Assembly (NCBI RefSeq): GCF_017310035.1
Contig: NZ_CP022296.1
Location: 1,860,001 to 1,924,000, forward strand
Reading direction: 5' to 3'
Source of the DNA: Nocardioides sp. S5
GTDB lineage: Bacteria > Actinomycetota > Actinomycetes > Propionibacteriales > Nocardioidaceae
Length of the DNA: 64,000 bases
Shown: positions 14,916 to 23,424 of the stretch, one piece after another
How positions within the stretch are numbered: position 1 is the first letter of the stretch
Layout of the letters: every line of letters begins with the position of its first letter
Notes under the pieces: model-generated
The model's input: only the letters and a program-made list of their open reading frames with translations
What the model was told of the DNA's origin: nothing
Databases searched by the model: none
Made by a program: the position numbers and the translations under genes

Positions 14916-15566
14916 TCACTTCTTCTTCTTGTCCTTCTTCCCCTTGACGGGGTTGGCGGACTGAGCGAGGTCGGCCGCTGCCCGCACGCTCTTGAGTGCC
15001 CGCTTGGTGTTCTTGTCCAGCGTGCGGGTGAGCTCCGAGATGGCCGCTTCGTACTGGCTGCTGACGCGCGCCGCGGTCTCGGCCGCGACCCGCTCGGCGG
15101 TCTCCTGGGCGACCCGCTGGACCAGCGCTGCCGTGCCGATCGCCTGGGCGCCGACGTCGACCGCGCGCTCGGTCGCGGACTTCCGGATGGCCGTCGGGGC
15201 GGGGCCGGGCGGCGCGGTGCGGGTCGGAGTCGTGCGCTTGGCCCGCGCGCTCCTCGCGGGTGCCTTCTCGGCGGGTGCCTTCTTGGCCGGGGACTTCTTG
15301 GCCGGTGCCTTCTTGGCCGGTGCCTTCTTGGCCGGTGCCTTCTTGGCCGGTGCCTTCTTGGTCGGCGCCTTCCTCGCGGTGGACGTCTTCGTCGCAGGCG
15401 TCTTGCTGGCAGAAGCCTTCTTCGCGGGCGCCTTCTTGGCAGCCGTCTTCTTCGCGGGCGCCTTCTTCGCGGCCGTCTTCTTCGCGGGCGCCTTCGTGGC
15501 GGCGGCGGCCTTCTTCGCCGGCGCCTTCGTGGCGGGGGCGTTCTTCTCGTTCGGGCTCTCGCTCAT
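14916..15566 (-). CDS. Histone H1-like / AlgP-like Lys-Ala-Pro repeat protein
   Basis: 216 residues from ATG 15566 (GAGGAG-containing leader). The N-terminal two thirds are KAPAKK and KKTAAKK repeats, resembling the basic tail of eukaryotic H1, AlgP and phasin-type PhaF. The C-terminal part ([36 protein letters not shown]) is amphipathic helix or coiled coil, ending GKKDKKKK. Non-specific DNA binding and nucleoid organisation are likely from composition; attachment to storage granules (PhaF-like) is the alternative. The DNA shows near-perfect 15-bp tandem repeats, so length polymorphism is expected. Confidence 0.85.
   Translation of the reverse strand: MSESPNEKNAPATKAPAKKAAAATKAPAKKTAAKKAPAKKTAAKKAPAKKASASKTPATKTSTARKAPTKKAPAKKAPAKKAPAKKAPAKKSPAKKAPAEKAPARSARAKRTTPTRTAPPGPAPTAIRKSATERAVDVGAQAIGTAALVQRVAQETAERVAAETAARVSSQYEAAISELTRTLDKNTKRALKSVRAAADLAQSANPVKGKKDKKKK
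15254..15369. repeat. 15-bp tandem repeats in the H1-like gene
   Basis: About seven consecutive 15-bp units of the type GCCTTCTTGGCCGGT, several identical, encode the KAPAK motif on the minus strand. Confidence 0.85.
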
Positions 15567-15630
15567 GGAAGGCTCCTCGCGTCGTCGGTGGAACCCGATC
15601 CTGCCGTGCCACGCGGTCGTTGTCACCGAC

Positions 15631-15636
15631 TAACGT
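15631..15636 (+). promoter_or_regulatory. -10-like box (TAACGT) of a leaderless mRNA
   Basis: Ends 6 nt before GTG 15643. Confidence 0.4.
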
Positions 15637-15642
15637 GACGCC

Positions 15643-15927
15643 GTGCCCACGCCCACCGTCCGCGAGCCGATCTCGCCGTGGCCCGTCGCCGGTCTGGTGG
15701 GGATGGCGTGCGTCGCCTTCCTGGTGGCCGTGACGGTGGGCCCGCTGGGCGTCCCGTGGTGGGCGGTCCTCGGCCTCGCCGTCGTGTGGCTGGTCGCCCT
15801 CGTGCAGTCGCTGCGGTGGTTCACCCGGCGACCGCGGACCGTGGTGCTGCTGCCGGTGCTGGTCGCGCTGGTGTGGTTCGTGACGATCGTGGCCGGCTCG
15901 CGCTACCTCGACTGGCTCAACGCCTGA
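15643..15927 (+). CDS. DUF2530-like small membrane protein
   Basis: 94 residues with three hydrophobic helices (VAGLVGMACVAFLVAVTVG, WWAVLGLAVVWLVALVQSL, VVLLPVLVALVWFVTIVAG) separated by the basic RWFTRRPRT. Length and pattern match the actinobacterial DUF2530 family, whose function is unknown. GTG 15643 is set by the TAACGT box 6 nt upstream. It is convergent with panB, 8 nt away. Confidence 0.75.
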   Translation: MPTPTVREPISPWPVAGLVGMACVAFLVAVTVGPLGVPWWAVLGLAVVWLVALVQSLRWFTRRPRTVVLLPVLVALVWFVTIVAGSRYLDWLNA

Positions 15928-15935
15928 GCCACCCG

Positions 15936-16793
15936 TCAGAAGGTGTGCTCGGGGCCCGGGAACGTGCCGCCACGGACGTCGTCGGCGTACGCCCTGGCTG
16001 CTTCGAGCAGCACCCCGTGCACGTCGGCGTACTGCTTGACGAAGCGCGCCATCCGGCCCGTGCGCAGGCCGAAGGCGTCCTGCCACACCAGGACCTGTCC
16101 GTCGCAGCCGGCGCCGGCCCCGATGCCGATGGTGGGAATGGTCAGCTCCTTGCTGATCCGCTCGGCCACGTCGCCGGGCACCATCTCCATCACGACGGCG
16201 AAGGCGCCGGCCTCCTGCACGGCACGGGCGTCGGCGACGATCCGGTCGCTGGCGTCGCCGCGGCCCTGGACGCGGTAGCCGCCGAGGGTGTGCTCGCTCT
16301 GTGGGGTGAAGCCGATGTGCGCCATGACAGGGATCCCGCCGCGCGTGCACTTCTCGATGACCGGCGCCATCTCGGCGCCACCCTCGAGCTTGACGCAGTG
16401 GGCGCCCGCCTCCTTCATGAAGCGGACCGCGGTGAGGTAGCCCTGCTCGGGGGAGGCCTGGTAGCTGCCGAACGGCAGGTCGCCGACGACCATCGCGCGC
16501 TTCGTCGAGCGGGCCACGGCGCGGGTGAGCGGAAGCAGCTCGTCGACGGTGACGGGCAGCGACGTCTCGTTGCCGAAGACGTTGTTGGAGGCCGAGTCGC
16601 CCACGAGGAGCAGGTCGACGCCGGCCTCGTCGAAGGTCGCCGCGGTGTACATGTCGTACGCCGTCAGCATGGTGATCCTCTCGCCGCGCTCCTTCATCTC
16701 CCGCAGGTGGTGGGTGCGCACGCGCTTCACCGGGGCGGTCGGGGCGGCGGGGCCGGAGCCGTAGGGGGCGGTCTCCTCGGACGGTGTCGTCAT
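15936..16793 (-). CDS. panB: 3-methyl-2-oxobutanoate hydroxymethyltransferase
   Basis: 285 residues from ATG 16793 with GAGGAG upstream. The family motifs are clear: [36 protein letters not shown] (Mg-binding Asp), [25 protein letters not shown], and catalytic Glu in MEMVPGDVA. It transfers a hydroxymethyl group from methylene-THF to 2-ketoisovalerate, the first step of pantothenate and CoA synthesis. No panC or panD is adjacent. Confidence 0.96.
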   Translation of the reverse strand: MTTPSEETAPYGSGPAAPTAPVKRVRTHHLREMKERGERITMLTAYDMYTAATFDEAGVDLLLVGDSASNNVFGNETSLPVTVDELLPLTRAVARSTKRAMVVGDLPFGSYQASPEQGYLTAVRFMKEAGAHCVKLEGGAEMAPVIEKCTRGGIPVMAHIGFTPQSEHTLGGYRVQGRGDASDRIVADARAVQEAGAFAVVMEMVPGDVAERISKELTIPTIGIGAGAGCDGQVLVWQDAFGLRTGRMARFVKQYADVHGVLLEAARAYADDVRGGTFPGPEHTF

Positions 16794-16885
16794 CGTTCGC
16801 TCCTCGTCATCTCGCAGCTCCCTGGTGGAGTCCACGGACACGATCAGGCTAGTCCGGACCCACGGCTGCGGCGCTGTGGCGGCGA

Positions 16886-17428
16886 TCACACGCCGTCGAG
16901 CGGGCCGCCGTCGTCGTCCTCCACGCGGTCGAGGTCGTCACCGTCGTAGTCGGCGCACCCCGACCTCACCGTCACCGTCCAGGTGCCCTCACCGCGGGCG
17001 GAAGCTGGCTGGACGTCGACCGTCGTCTGGTCGCGGGTGACGGTGACGTGGTCGTCGACCTGGGTCGCGTCGTCGTAGCCCGCGCCCGTGAGCGCCGAGC
17101 GGACGTCGTCGAGCTGTGTCGTGGTGTCCCCGGCCGGTGCGGAGAGCGTCGCGAAGGCCTCGTGGCGCCAGCTGATCGCCATGCAGCTCTGCCATTGCTG
17201 GCTGCCGCGCACGACGTCGGCGCCGAGCGCCTCCGCAACGAGGGGGATGGCCTCCTGGGCCCGCTCGGTGGTTGTCGACTCGACCGAGTCGACCGACGAA
17301 CCGTCCGCGTCCGTCCCGCCGGAGCTCGCACCGCCGCACGCGGCGAGCAGGCCGATCAGGGCGAGGAGGAGCAGGGTGGTGCGCCTGTGACCCACCGTGG
17401 TGCTCACGGCCACCCGGGGTCCACTCAT
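16886..17428 (-). CDS. Lipoprotein with a YxxD-type C-terminal domain, unknown function
   Basis: 180 residues. The signal peptide ends in a lipobox (LIGLLAAC), so the mature protein is lipid-anchored outside the membrane. A Ser/Thr/Asp-rich linker follows, then a ~110-residue domain with two cysteines ([16 protein letters not shown]). It resembles the lipoprotein at 21447-21962 (same WxV/T-I/V...C ending), so the two look paralogous. The start overlaps the sugar-dehydrogenase stop by 4 nt, suggesting co-transcription. I do not recognise the domain. Confidence 0.8.
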   Translation of the reverse strand: MSGPRVAVSTTVGHRRTTLLLLALIGLLAACGGASSGGTDADGSSVDSVESTTTERAQEAIPLVAEALGADVVRGSQQWQSCMAISWRHEAFATLSAPAGDTTTQLDDVRSALTGAGYDDATQVDDHVTVTRDQTTVDVQPASARGEGTWTVTVRSGCADYDGDDLDRVEDDDGGPLDGV

Positions 17429-18612
17429 CGTGGCGAGACCCTCAGCACCCGGTCATCCGCGCCGCTGTCGGTGGTGAGCAGCAGGTCGCCGTCGCGGGCG
17501 GAGCTGATCGAGCGCAGCCGACCGAATCGGGCCAGCGCCGGAGGGCGCGCGACCGACACCAGGGCGCCACGGGCGTCGAACCGGAGGAACAGCACCTCGG
17601 ACCCCTTGAGCGCGGCGACCGCGAGGGTGCCCTCCAGGCGGCCCCACTGCGTGCCGCGGACCCAGGCTGCCCCCGACGTGGCGATGGTCGGGGTGCCCGA
17701 GGACCAGGCGGCGTCCTGCTGCTCGCCGGGAAGGGACTGATCGGTCATCGGCACCGACTCGTCGTAGCCGGGGACGGGGTTCCAGCCGTAGTCGCCCCCG
17801 GGCACGAGGCGGTTGACCTCGTCGTCGCGGAAGCTGCCGTGCTCGACCGACCACAGCGAGCCGTCGGCGCGCTCCGCGAGCCCCTGCACGTTGCGGTGGC
17901 CGTAGGTCCAGACGTGGCGCCGGTTGCCGGTGGCTCCGGCGAACGGGTTGTCGGCCATGGGTGTCCCGGTGCGCCGGTCGACCCGCAGCACCTTGCCGCC
18001 GAGGGAGTCGAGGTCGCGCGGATTGCTGCCCACGGCAGCGTCGCCGGTGCCGATCACGAGCCCGGGACCCTGGCGCTCGAGCAGCAGGCGGCACCCTCCG
18101 TGGCGACCGCTCGTGGCGGGGAGGCCCGAGAGCACCGTGCGCCGCCCGGACAAGGAGCGCCAGCGCCTGTCGACGCGCCAGCGCGTGACGCGCACCTCGG
18201 GTCCGGAGCGGGTCCTGGCGCCGTGGCACGCCCACACCTGCCGGCGGTCGCGATCGACCGCGAGGGAGAGCAGGCCGGTCTCCCCGGAGACCCAGACCAG
18301 CTGGGAGAGATCTGCGAGCGTGCGGCGCCTGCCGTTGCGTACGACGCTGATGCGGGCCCGGTCACGCTCGGAGACCACCAGTCGCCCACCCGGCGCCTGC
18401 TGCACGTCCCACGGATGCTCGAGGCCACGGACGACCGTGCGCACCCGGAGGGCCGGGGCCTCGGCACGCGCCGCCGGTGTCGCCGCGAGGCCCGTGTCGG
18501 CGATCGACGGCGGGCCGGCGGTCAGCAGGCCGGCAGCGAGCGCGCAGAGGGAGAGAGCCAGCGAGGTGGTGCGGAGGTGGCGGTGCACCCTCGTCACGCT
18601 ACGCATCGACAC
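17425..18612 (-). CDS. Exported PQQ-dependent sugar dehydrogenase-like beta-propeller protein
   Basis: 395 residues. An N-terminal signal segment is followed by a six-bladed GDH/HHIP-like propeller: RGLEHPWDVQQAPGGRLVVSERD, ETGLLSLAVD, GTGDAAVGSNPRDLDSLGGKVLRVD, GHRNVQGLA, and EVNRLVPGGDYGWNPV. These blocks match soluble glucose/sorbosone dehydrogenases that oxidise aldoses with PQQ outside the membrane. Whether this member binds PQQ is uncertain; the catalytic His could be in CHGART. GTG 18612 and ATG 18606 are both possible. It follows the DUF1023 gene by 4 nt. Confidence 0.85.
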   Translation of the reverse strand: MSMRSVTRVHRHLRTTSLALSLCALAAGLLTAGPPSIADTGLAATPAARAEAPALRVRTVVRGLEHPWDVQQAPGGRLVVSERDRARISVVRNGRRRTLADLSQLVWVSGETGLLSLAVDRDRRQVWACHGARTRSGPEVRVTRWRVDRRWRSLSGRRTVLSGLPATSGRHGGCRLLLERQGPGLVIGTGDAAVGSNPRDLDSLGGKVLRVDRRTGTPMADNPFAGATGNRRHVWTYGHRNVQGLAERADGSLWSVEHGSFRDDEVNRLVPGGDYGWNPVPGYDESVPMTDQSLPGEQQDAAWSSGTPTIATSGAAWVRGTQWGRLEGTLAVAALKGSEVLFLRFDARGALVSVARPPALARFGRLRSISSARDGDLLLTTDSGADDRVLRVSPR

Positions 18613-18616
18613 GCGG

Positions 18617-20578
18617 TCACGGCCAGTGGTCCGGCCAGGCGTCGCTGAACCGGCGTCCGAGGTCCTCCGCGCCGGAGCGCACCCCGTCCACCACCTGGCC
18701 CGCTCCGTCGACGACCCGTCCGGCGCCGTCGACGACGGTGTCGCGCACGTCCTCCAACGGCTCGACGACGTAGTCGTCGACGACCTGCTGCGCCTGGTGG
18801 GCGGCCTCGCTCTGGGCGAAGTCGTAGAGACGGTCGTGGGCGGGGGTGTCGCGCCCGGGCACGAGGTCCACCTGGTCGTCGCGGTCGATCACGACGTTGG
18901 TGATGTTGTCCAGCGACGCCGTGCCGCTGTCGAGGTAGCTGGTGTGCCGGTCGAGGATCGCCTCGCCGTCCTGCAGGTGCCACGGCGTGTCGGTGCCGTC
19001 GGAGGAGACGTCGAACCGGTCGGCCCCGAAGGCCTCCTGGCTCGGGTCGTCGCCCAGCCCGAGGTTGCCGAGGTGGACCGTGTCGCCGCCGAGGTTGACC
19101 GGCACGTCGATGGAGATCTCGCCCCCCAGCCAGGTGACGAAGTCGTTCTCGCGGGAGCCGACGTAGACCTCGCCCGCTGGGGCGTTCAGGCCGGAGACGT
19201 CGTGCACCCCGCCGCCTGCTCCCGGGCTGCCGATGAGCACCAGGGAGTCCTCGTCGAGCCCGTCGGCGGCGGCGTGCGCCGCGGTTGTCGAGCCGTAGCT
19301 GTGCCCGATGACGGTGAGGTGGGACTGCCCGGTGGGGCTGTCGCCGGTGTAGGTGGCCCGCAGGCCGTCGACGAAGTCGCTCAGCAGGTGCCCGCCGTTC
19401 TCGGCGAGGCCCTCGCCCGTGACGCCGGCGATGTCGGTCGGCTCATCGGTGATGCCCTCCGAGGCGCTGGGCGCGTCGTACCCCATCCACGCGATGGCGG
19501 CGATGTCCTCGCCCTTGCTCTGCGCGTCGAGGAAGAGGTTGAGCGCGTCCTGGCCCTGCGACTCCATCTTGGTCATGTCGTTGGTGAGGCCGGGGACGAT
19601 CACGGCCGTGTCATCGGCGGTGTCGGGGTCGCCGTAGCTCACCGCGGCGGCCCCGTCGCCGTCGAAGGCGTGGGGGAGGTAGAGCAGCAGGTTGGTGTCG
19701 ATGGGGGCGCCGGCGTGGGCAGGTGGTTCGCCGAGGGCGAGCGCGTCGCGGGTGGCTGTGACGCGCGCGAGCCAGGCCTGCTCCTCGTCGGTGAGGGTGC
19801 CGTCCGCCTGGCGCTGGCGGAGGTAGTCCTCGTCGCGGTCGAGCATCCCGCGGTTGGCCTCGTCGCGGTCGCCGGTGGGGATGCCGTTGGTGTTGCCGAC
19901 CAGCTCGGGAAAGGCGATCGAGAGAGCCGCGCGCTGGGCGGCGCTGAGGGAGAGCCACCAGTCGTTGACCGACTGCGGGTCGCCCTGGGACGCGAGCTGA
20001 CGCCGCAGGCCGTCGACGTCCACCCGGCCGGGGGCGTCGCGAGCATCGCGCCCCTCGCCGCGGGTGTCGACCGACGCCAGGACGGCGATCACCCGGTCCT
20101 CGTCGGCGCGCACCCGCTCGAGCCAGGCCTCGCGATCGGCCACGATGCGGTCGTGGCGACGGGTGAGGGCCGCGGCCTCGTGCTGGAGCTCGTCGGCCTC
20201 GTCGGCCGGGGCGCCGTCGGCACGCGACCACAGCGACGCGCGATCGCGGTTGTAGTCGGCGCGATCGCCGTCGAGCCGGTCGTGCTCGGTGCGGCGGGTG
20301 GTCATCTGGTCGAGGTAGACCTCGACCGCGGTGAGGGCCTTCTCCAGGGCCGCGACCGCGGCGTCAGCCCGGTTGCCGAGGGAGGTCATGGCGTGACCCG
20401 CCGCATCGGCGGCGTTGCCGGTCCAGCCGGCGGGAGCGCCGTGGGCCGACATCCAGGAGGTCACGTCGGAGGTGGCGATCGCGGCGGCGCGCAGGTCGGT
20501 GGCGACGGCGGAGGCAGAGTGGCGTACGTCGGGCTCGGGCCACTCCGCGATCGGTGCGGGAACCTGGATGGTGGTCAT
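18617..20578 (-). CDS. DUF1023 alpha/beta hydrolase with WXG100-like N-terminal helical domain
   Basis: 653 residues. Residues ~1-100 are helical with a Trp-x-Gly turn (AGWTGNAADAAG), as in type VII secretion substrates. Residues ~100-200 form a charged coiled coil. The remainder is a DUF1023 hydrolase with nucleophile elbow VIGHSYGST (Ser near 427) and SPGAGGGV. The C-terminus has VVDGAGRVVDGAGQVVDGV repeats. The start ATG 20578 overlaps the previous stop (ATGA). A secreted esterase or lipase, or an effector delivered with the small helical partner, is the inference; no secretion machinery is in the window. Confidence 0.85.
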   Translation of the reverse strand: MTTIQVPAPIAEWPEPDVRHSASAVATDLRAAAIATSDVTSWMSAHGAPAGWTGNAADAAGHAMTSLGNRADAAVAALEKALTAVEVYLDQMTTRRTEHDRLDGDRADYNRDRASLWSRADGAPADEADELQHEAAALTRRHDRIVADREAWLERVRADEDRVIAVLASVDTRGEGRDARDAPGRVDVDGLRRQLASQGDPQSVNDWWLSLSAAQRAALSIAFPELVGNTNGIPTGDRDEANRGMLDRDEDYLRQRQADGTLTDEEQAWLARVTATRDALALGEPPAHAGAPIDTNLLLYLPHAFDGDGAAAVSYGDPDTADDTAVIVPGLTNDMTKMESQGQDALNLFLDAQSKGEDIAAIAWMGYDAPSASEGITDEPTDIAGVTGEGLAENGGHLLSDFVDGLRATYTGDSPTGQSHLTVIGHSYGSTTAAHAAADGLDEDSLVLIGSPGAGGGVHDVSGLNAPAGEVYVGSRENDFVTWLGGEISIDVPVNLGGDTVHLGNLGLGDDPSQEAFGADRFDVSSDGTDTPWHLQDGEAILDRHTSYLDSGTASLDNITNVVIDRDDQVDLVPGRDTPAHDRLYDFAQSEAAHQAQQVVDDYVVEPLEDVRDTVVDGAGRVVDGAGQVVDGVRSGAEDLGRRFSDAWPDHWP

Positions 20579-20871
20579 CGGTCGGCCCACGGCACGAGGT
20601 CGCGCAGGTCGGTGGACGCCTGCTGGTCGGTGACGAGGAAGTCGAGCCGGACCGCCGACAGTGCCTGCGCGTGGCTGATGGCGGCCTGCTCCATCGCATC
20701 GATCTCGGTGCGCCAGGTCTCCACGAAGCGGCTGGCCGCCGCGGCGACGCGCGGGCCCAGCTCGGCGACCTCGGCCTGGGTGAGGTTGCGGCTCGCGGAG
20801 TGGAGGACGTCGGCCTGCTCGTCCCAGTCGCGGGCGGCCTTGACGATCACGGAGTAGGGGACCTCGGTCAT
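20575..20871 (-). CDS. WXG100-like small helical protein
   Basis: 98 residues from ATG 20871, predicted as two long helices (KAARDWDEQADVLHSASRNL ... VAAAASRFVETWRTEIDAMEQAAISHAQAL). The size and helix-turn-helix layout match the ESX/WXG100 superfamily, although a canonical WxG is not obvious at the turn. Overlaps of 4 nt on both sides (ATGA) place it in a tightly coupled operon with the 164-residue gene and the DUF1023 hydrolase. A chaperone or co-secreted partner is the likely role by context. Confidence 0.75.
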   Translation of the reverse strand: MTEVPYSVIVKAARDWDEQADVLHSASRNLTQAEVAELGPRVAAAASRFVETWRTEIDAMEQAAISHAQALSAVRLDFLVTDQQASTDLRDLVPWADR

Positions 20872-21362
20872 GGCCGCGCCTCCTCCGACCATGCGGAGTC
20901 CTTCACGGGTCGCGAGGTGAGGACCAGGTCGACCCCGCCCTCGACGACGTGGGCGACGAGGCGGTGGCCGTCACGGTGCGCCTCGAGCGTGGGCCGGTCC
21001 TCGCGCTCCAGCGGCACCGCCCGCCAGCCCAGGTCGAGGAGTGCCTGGCCCACACGCCGCAGCTCAGGGACCTCCCGTCCGGGCGCGGCGAAGGAGGTCA
21101 CCACGACGAGGTGCTGCTGCGCGGCCTCCTCGTGGTGCTTCCAGAACCGGACGCCGGCCGGGAGGTCGGTGCCCAGGGAGACGCCGAGCACGCGCAGTGC
21201 CTCGCGAGCGTCGTCGGCCACCGCGTCCGGGTCGCCGCTCCACGCGTCAGGATCGGCCGGGCGCGGCTGGGTGGGCGGGAGCAGGACGACGTCGACGTCG
21301 GGGTGACGCTCGCGCAGGACCCGGAAGAACGGGTCGGTGACGGTGGGATCAGGGCGGGCCAT
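20868..21362 (-). CDS. Hypothetical protein, first gene of the WXG100/DUF1023 operon
   Basis: 164 residues, no signal peptide or membrane helix. Features are an early DVDVVLLPP strand, a central HLVVVTSFA strand and a C-terminal HRLVAHVVEGGVDLVLTS; the alternating strands and helices suggest a small alpha/beta fold. I do not recognise the family. Its stop overlaps the start of the WXG100-like gene, so it probably works with that protein and the hydrolase, perhaps as a dedicated chaperone. Confidence 0.7.
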   Translation of the reverse strand: MARPDPTVTDPFFRVLRERHPDVDVVLLPPTQPRPADPDAWSGDPDAVADDAREALRVLGVSLGTDLPAGVRFWKHHEEAAQQHLVVVTSFAAPGREVPELRRVGQALLDLGWRAVPLEREDRPTLEAHRDGHRLVAHVVEGGVDLVLTSRPVKDSAWSEEARP

Positions 21363-21446
21363 GAACCGAGGATGCCCTCTCAGCGGCGGCGGAAACCTCT
21401 GTTGAACGGGCGATGGAGGACGCGTCCCGACGTGCGCCGGTGTGCG

Positions 21447-21962
21447 TCAGAAGTCGCCGGTGAGGTCGTCGGTCCCGCTGCCGCCGCGGACCGTGTCGGC
21501 GTCCTCCTCGGAGTAGGAGACGCACGGGGTCGTGATCTGGACGCGCCACTCCACGCCGTCCTCGGAGCGCCGCTGGCGCTGGACGTAGAGGCTGACGCCG
21601 TCCCTCTCCGCCTGGACGCCGACCTCGTTGGCAGAGGTGCCGAGCGTCCAGCCCGAGCGGGCGAGCTCGTCGGAGACGGCGTCGACACCGGCCGCCCACG
21701 TGTCGGCTCCGGCGATGACCCCGCCGTTGATCGTGTACTCGAAGCTGTTGCGCCCCAGTCGACAGCTCATGTGCGACCCACCGAAGCTGTGATCCGTGGG
21801 GGCGAGGGCCGCGGTGATACCGGGGCGGGCCGCCTCCAGCGCCTCCTTGCCGAGTCGCGCCTGGGACGCCGGGTCGGACGTGTCCCCGCCGGCTCCGCCA
21901 CCGGAGGAGGCGCTGCACGCGCTGAGGACGAGGAGTGCGACGACGCAGCCGAGAATCCGCAT
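21447..21962 (-). CDS. Lipoprotein, paralogue of the one at 16886-17428
   Basis: 171 residues with a lipobox VLSAC after a short hydrophobic leader, then a Ser/Gly linker and a ~120-residue domain carrying two cysteines (MSCRLG, TPCVSYSEED). The end, an acidic strand after VQITTPCVSY, parallels the [15 protein letters not shown] of the other lipoprotein. A TAGGCT box 6 nt upstream suggests its own leaderless transcript even though the GNAT gene lies directly upstream. Confidence 0.78.
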   Translation of the reverse strand: MRILGCVVALLVLSACSASSGGGAGGDTSDPASQARLGKEALEAARPGITAALAPTDHSFGGSHMSCRLGRNSFEYTINGGVIAGADTWAAGVDAVSDELARSGWTLGTSANEVGVQAERDGVSLYVQRQRRSEDGVEWRVQITTPCVSYSEEDADTVRGGSGTDDLTGDF

Positions 21963-21968
21963 GCCCAG

Positions 21969-21974
21969 AGCCTA
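21969..21974 (-). promoter_or_regulatory. -10 box (TAGGCT) of the lipoprotein gene
   Basis: On the minus strand TAGGCT ends 6 nt before the start at 21962; its first bases are the stop codon of the GNAT gene. Confidence 0.45.
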
Positions 21975-22853
21975 GGCCCATCGCGTCTCGCGGGAGAGCT
22001 GGACGCCGACGCGCGTGGTGGCGTACCCCAGGCGGGTGTTGAGCGTCCGCATCGCTGCGTTGCCGTCCTGGGTCCAGGTGTAGACCTCGGTGACGCCGTG
22101 GTCCGCCGCCCACGAGAGGGTGCGCTGCTTCAGGTGCATCGCGAGGCCGCGACCGCGCCAGTCGCCGCGGACCGCGGTGAGCGAGTTCTCCGCCCGCGAC
22201 GGGTTGTCGGAGTCAAGGCCGAGGCCCGCGCAGCCGACGACCTCGCCGTCGTGGACGGCGAGGAACATCGGGTCGCCCAGCCAGTCGCGCTTCCACCGTT
22301 CGAGGCTGACGTCGAGGGGCGTGTCCACGGCGAAGCCGGCGAGCGCCTCGCGGCCGAACCGCTCGAAGCAGGCACTCCACAGCTCGGGGCGCTCCCGGGC
22401 GGTGACCACCTCGACCCCCTCGGGCAGCGGCGCGACGTCGGGCGGTGCGGTGACGACGTACGTCTGCTCGACCTCGCGGTTGACCTCGACGAAGCCGAAG
22501 CGGTGTGCGAAGGCCAGCGCGCCGTCGTCGTCCGCCGTGCCGCGGACCGTGCCCAGGCCCAACCCCTCGACGTGTGCGACCAGACGCTCGAGCAGGGCTG
22601 TGCCGATGCCGCGGCGCCGGTGCTCCGGCAGGACCCGGGGGATCACCGACCCGGCACCGGCGCTGTCCCCGCGCTGGGCGAGCCCGTGCCCGACGACCTC
22701 GCTGCCGTCGCGCGCGAGGAGCAGCAGCCGCTCGGGGGTGTCCCCGGCCCGCAGCTCGGCGACCGACTGGGTCCGCTCGTAGGGGATCACCGCGATCCGC
22801 ACCCGCCGCCAGTGCTCGTAGTCCACGTCGGAGGTGCAGGGGGTGATCTCCAT
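21972..22853 (-). CDS. Double-domain GNAT N-acetyltransferase
   Basis: 293 residues from ATG 22853. Two GNAT folds are visible: the first has the acetyl-CoA loop VLPEHRRRGIGTALLERL (~residues 88-105), the second VRGDWRGRGLAMHLKQR near 240. This two-domain arrangement is common in actinobacteria and resembles mycothiol synthase MshD in layout, but nothing else supports MshD. Substrate unknown. It is divergent from the ECF sigma gene, with which it shares an ~85-nt promoter region. Confidence 0.88.
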   Translation of the reverse strand: MEITPCTSDVDYEHWRRVRIAVIPYERTQSVAELRAGDTPERLLLLARDGSEVVGHGLAQRGDSAGAGSVIPRVLPEHRRRGIGTALLERLVAHVEGLGLGTVRGTADDDGALAFAHRFGFVEVNREVEQTYVVTAPPDVAPLPEGVEVVTARERPELWSACFERFGREALAGFAVDTPLDVSLERWKRDWLGDPMFLAVHDGEVVGCAGLGLDSDNPSRAENSLTAVRGDWRGRGLAMHLKQRTLSWAADHGVTEVYTWTQDGNAAMRTLNTRLGYATTRVGVQLSRETRWA

Positions 22854-22938
22854 GGAGCCCACGGTGACGCACGTTGGGCAGGTCGTGCCAACCATTTCGG
22901 CGTCTCGTGCAGTTGAGTGTGCAGACGAGGGGGAACGG

Positions 22939-23424
22939 GTGGACGAGCAGGGCTTCACGGAATGGGCGGTCGGGCGGCAGCGCCAGCTGCTGCGCTCGGC
23001 CTACCTGCTCACCGGCGACCTGCACCGCGCCGAGGACCTCGTTCAGGAGGCGCTCACCAAGGTGGCGCTGCGCTGGCCGCGGCTCGCCGACGGCAACCCC
23101 ACGGCGTACGCCCTGCGGATCATCGCCCGCGACAACATCTCGTGGTGGCGCCGTCGTCGCGACGTGCCGACGGAGTCGGTGCTCGACGCGGGGACGAGCG
23201 ACGAGCCGGAGGTCGCGCTGGTCGTACGCCGCGCGCTGGCGCGCCTGACACCGTCGCAGCGGGCCGTCCTGGTGCTGCGGCACCTCGAGGACCTGACCGA
23301 GCGCGAGACCGCCGACGTCCTCGGCATCTCGATCGGCACCGTCAAGAGCCAGAACGCCGCAGCGCTGGCGCGGCTGCGCACCGGCGCACCCGAGCTGCTC
23401 AGCCTGATCGGGAGGACGCCGTGA
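22939..23424 (+). CDS. ECF sigma factor (SigE-family, actinobacterial)
   Basis: 161 residues from GTG 22939 (GAGGGGGAA upstream). Region 2 shows LLRSAYLLTGDLHRAEDLVQEALTKVALRW, and region 4 shows LTPSQRAVLVLRHLEDLTERETADVLGISIGTVKSQNAAALARL. The GTG is preferred because upstream in-frame codons run into the divergent GNAT leader. The partner membrane protein starts in a 4-nt overlap (GTGA), the usual sigma/anti-sigma arrangement. Confidence 0.92.
   Translation: MDEQGFTEWAVGRQRQLLRSAYLLTGDLHRAEDLVQEALTKVALRWPRLADGNPTAYALRIIARDNISWWRRRRDVPTESVLDAGTSDEPEVALVVRRALARLTPSQRAVLVLRHLEDLTERETADVLGISIGTVKSQNAAALARLRTGAPELLSLIGRTP

Noticed and set aside
15254..15369. CRISPR array in the 15-bp repeats
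   Set aside because: Units are contiguous, without unique spacers, and lie in a coding frame encoding KAPAK. No CRISPR array or cas gene was seen in the window.
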